From Pseudomonas sp. M47T1 (GTDB lineage Bacteria > Pseudomonadota > Gammaproteobacteria > Pseudomonadales > Pseudomonadaceae), in NCBI RefSeq assembly GCF_000263855.1, contig NZ_AJWX01000022.1:48469-112468 (forward strand): a DNA stretch of 64,000 nt. The letters are read 5' to 3'. A program made the translations under genes and the position numbers. The notes beneath the pieces were generated by a model. It was not told where the DNA came from, did no database searches, and saw nothing but the letters and a program-made list of their open reading frames with translations. Positions 62,623-64,000 of this stretch are shown here, piece after piece. Numbering within the stretch: the stretch's first letter is position 1; each line of letters starts with the position of its first letter.

Positions 62623-63510
62623 TCAGTCCGCCACCGGGGTGGGGTGGGGTTCACGGCGCATGGTCAAGGTGGCACCAATGGAGGCGGTAATGATGCAGGC
62701 AATGGCCATCCATTGAGGGAACGACAACACCTCGTGCATGAACAACAGGCCGGAGACTGCACCGAACGCCGGTTCGATGCTCATGAGGGTGCCGAATGTG
62801 CGAGCCGGCAAACGGGTGAGCGCAACCATCTCCAGGCTGTAGGGCAGCGCAGTGGACAGTACCGCCACGCCCAATGCCACTGGCAGCAGGGCAGGAGAAA
62901 GCAGCGCCGTGCCTGCATGAACGATGCCGATGGGGGCGATGAACAGCGCCGCGATCACCACGCCCAAGGCCGCAGTCTGAATGCCGTTGTCAGCCCCGGC
63001 CTTCTGCCCGAACAGGATATACAGTGCCCAGCAGGCACCCGCGCCCAGGGCATAAGCGGTGCCAACCATATCCAGCCCGGCCTGTGCGTCGCCCATGGGA
63101 ATCAGCAGGATCAGCCCCAACACGGCCAGCGCAATCCAGACAAAATCCAGCGGGCGCCGCGACGCATATAGCGCCACCGCCAGCGGCCCGGTGAACTCCA
63201 GCGCCACCGCGATACCCAGGGGTACCGTGCGCAGTGCCATATAGAAGAGGAAGTTCATGCCGCCCAAGGCAATGCCGTAGATAACCACCGTCAACAGCGA
63301 ACGGGCCGTCAGCGTGGCGCGCCAGGGGCGAAGCAGCAGCACCATGATCACGGCGGCAAAGATCAGTCGCAGGGTAGTAGTGCCCTGGGCGCCGACCACG
63401 GGGAACATGGTCTTGGCCAGCGACGCGCCTGACTGGATGGAGGCCATGGCAATCAACAGCAGGCCTACGGGAAACAGCGAGGTCGCCAGGCTGTGGGGTT
63501 TATTGGTCAT
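62623..63510 (-). CDS. EamA-family exporter, RhtA-like
   Basis: 295-residue inner-membrane protein with ten helices and two EamA repeats (MNFLFYMALRTVPLGIAVAL; ALPYSLEMVALTRLPARTFG). It is closest in pattern to RhtA, which exports threonine and homoserine. The start is set at the ATG at 63510; a longer frame upstream runs through a REP element and lacks a ribosome site. It stands alone on the minus strand. Confidence 0.88.
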   Translation of the reverse strand: MTNKPHSLATSLFPVGLLLIAMASIQSGASLAKTMFPVVGAQGTTTLRLIFAAVIMVLLLRPWRATLTARSLLTVVIYGIALGGMNFLFYMALRTVPLGIAVALEFTGPLAVALYASRRPLDFVWIALAVLGLILLIPMGDAQAGLDMVGTAYALGAGACWALYILFGQKAGADNGIQTAALGVVIAALFIAPIGIVHAGTALLSPALLPVALGVAVLSTALPYSLEMVALTRLPARTFGTLMSIEPAFGAVSGLLFMHEVLSFPQWMAIACIITASIGATLTMRREPHPTPVAD

Positions 63511-63725
63511 TGCGGGGCAGGTCCATCTATATAAAGGAAGAAGGCGTGTAGGGCGGCCATGATGCGGAAGAAGTGGGATTTGAGCAATATAGTGCGCAGG
63601 GGAAAAGATGGGTGGTGGTGAGCAATGGTTGCTGGATGTGTGTTGTGGAGGGGTATGAAGGCTGTCGGGTGCAGATCTGTGTGGGCGACCAGGCGCAACA
63701 CCCATCTCCAGCGAGGCACGTTGCA

Positions 63726-63778
63726 ACCAACGTGGGAGCGGCCTCTGGCCGCGAAGCGCCGCGCGGGCGGCGCTCGAT
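63726..63778 (-). repeat. REP-type element
   Basis: ACCAACGTGGGAGCGGCCTC, then GCGAAGCGCCGCGCGGGCGG. It is the reverse orientation of the unit at 26021-26075. A partial copy of the 39-bp repeat (AGGCATGCACCTG at 63801-63813) follows, so the composite element occurs here too. Confidence 0.75.
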
Positions 63779-63878
63779 GCTGTGAGGCTTGAAGTTCCCC
63801 AGGCATGCACCTGATGGCCTTTATAGGGTCCCCTTTGGGATGCTTTTGATCTTTATGACAATTTCCCAAAATCAACCC

Positions 63879-63906
63879 TTGACGCCCCCTCAAATCTCTC
63901 TATAAT
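63879..63906 (+). promoter_or_regulatory. Strong sigma-70 promoter
   Basis: TTGACG (63879-63884) and TATAAT (63901-63906) are 16 bases apart, with an AT-rich upstream stretch and a GC-rich discriminator (TCGCCCCAC). This is the build of stable-RNA promoters under stringent control. Confidence 0.8.
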
Positions 63907-64000
63907 TCGCCCCACTTCCGGCGCAACCGAAACGGAAAACTCCTTGAGTTTCAAAGAGTTAACCGAAGTAGCCAGCGAGGAAGCGCTTCGATGAAACAGA
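63907..64000 (+). other. Leader of a stable-RNA operon, probably rRNA (cut by window end)
   Basis: No ORF start fits the 94 bases after the promoter. The sequence (CTCCTTGAGTTTCAAAGAGT, later GAGGAAGCGCTTCGATG) is remembered as similar to Pseudomonas 16S rRNA operon leaders. A 16S gene would begin a few hundred bases to the right. Confidence 0.5.

Overview
The window comes from a high-GC Pseudomonas chromosome, most likely of the fluorescens/putida lineage. The evidence is the gene content (myo-inositol catabolism next to a sugar ABC importer, the seven-subunit-type Pha/Mrp antiporter, cycA, DUF2789 and DUF3182 proteins) and many intergenic REP-type palindromes resembling those of P. putida. 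No insertion sequence, prophage, CRISPR array or tRNA was recognised. Most of the DNA looks like ordinary accessory chromosome, with a few decayed genes.

Layout. 1-7.1 kb: the 3' part of a myo-inositol (iol) cluster on the + strand: the end of a TIM-barrel isomerase, iolD, a Gfo/Idh/MocA dehydrogenase, then a binding protein, double ATPase and permease forming an inositol-type importer, closed by a terminator. 7.4-12.9 kb: small regulatory and hypothetical genes: a DksA-like protein with only two of the four zinc cysteines, a chemoreceptor with a C-terminal sensor-like region, and an orphan betaine-type binding protein. 13-18.9 kb: the phaAB-C-D-E-F-G monovalent cation/proton antiporter operon on the - strand. 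19.1-25.8 kb: a Tat-exported cupin protein behind a perfect LacI/PtxS-type operator, then a GntR/UTRA repressor divergent from a sulfonate-type ABC importer and a large PHP-type metallohydrolase. The permease of this importer is cut by an in-frame amber codon. 26.1-30.0 kb: a membrane sugar-acid/alcohol dehydrogenase (subunit 3, GMC flavoprotein, triheme cytochrome c), enclosed by two near-identical 39-bp repeats. 30.5-33.7 kb: a 65-bp inverted repeat, a TauD-type pseudogene, a peroxiredoxin-like protein and a MocR regulator.

33.7-35.7 kb: a glutamine amidotransferase, a MOSC protein and two small proteins. 35.8-43.75 kb: a compact seven-gene - strand operon: NMT1/THI5-like protein without signal peptide, APH-fold kinase, rhodanese, TonB receptor, PnuC transporter, LLM flavin monooxygenase and a GntR/UTRA repressor. 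A perfect 16-bp PhnF-type palindrome lies in front of its first gene. It reads as a self-regulated uptake, phosphorylation-trapping and processing system for a small vitamin-like, perhaps thiamin-related, compound. 44-47.7 kb: a hypothetical gene, cycA, an XRE-cupin regulator and a GlxA-type AraC regulator. 47.7-53.7 kb: a four-gene operon of three SPFH (HflK/HflC/stomatin-like) membrane proteins and a P1B-type metal ATPase; one SPFH protein and the ATPase carry histidine-rich N-terminal tails. 54-64 kb: a flavoprotein, a decayed stretch with a glycosyltransferase remnant, two lipoproteins, an alpha/beta hydrolase, a DUF3182 protein, an aminopeptidase P, a 2-hydroxychromene-2-carboxylate isomerase-like protein, an atypical SDR and an EamA exporter. 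The window ends in a strong sigma-70 promoter whose leader resembles that of an rRNA operon.

The two loci most deserving attention as possibly undescribed systems are the 35.8-43.75 kb operon and the SPFH/metal-ATPase operon. The GntR-ABC-PHP hydrolase locus is third.
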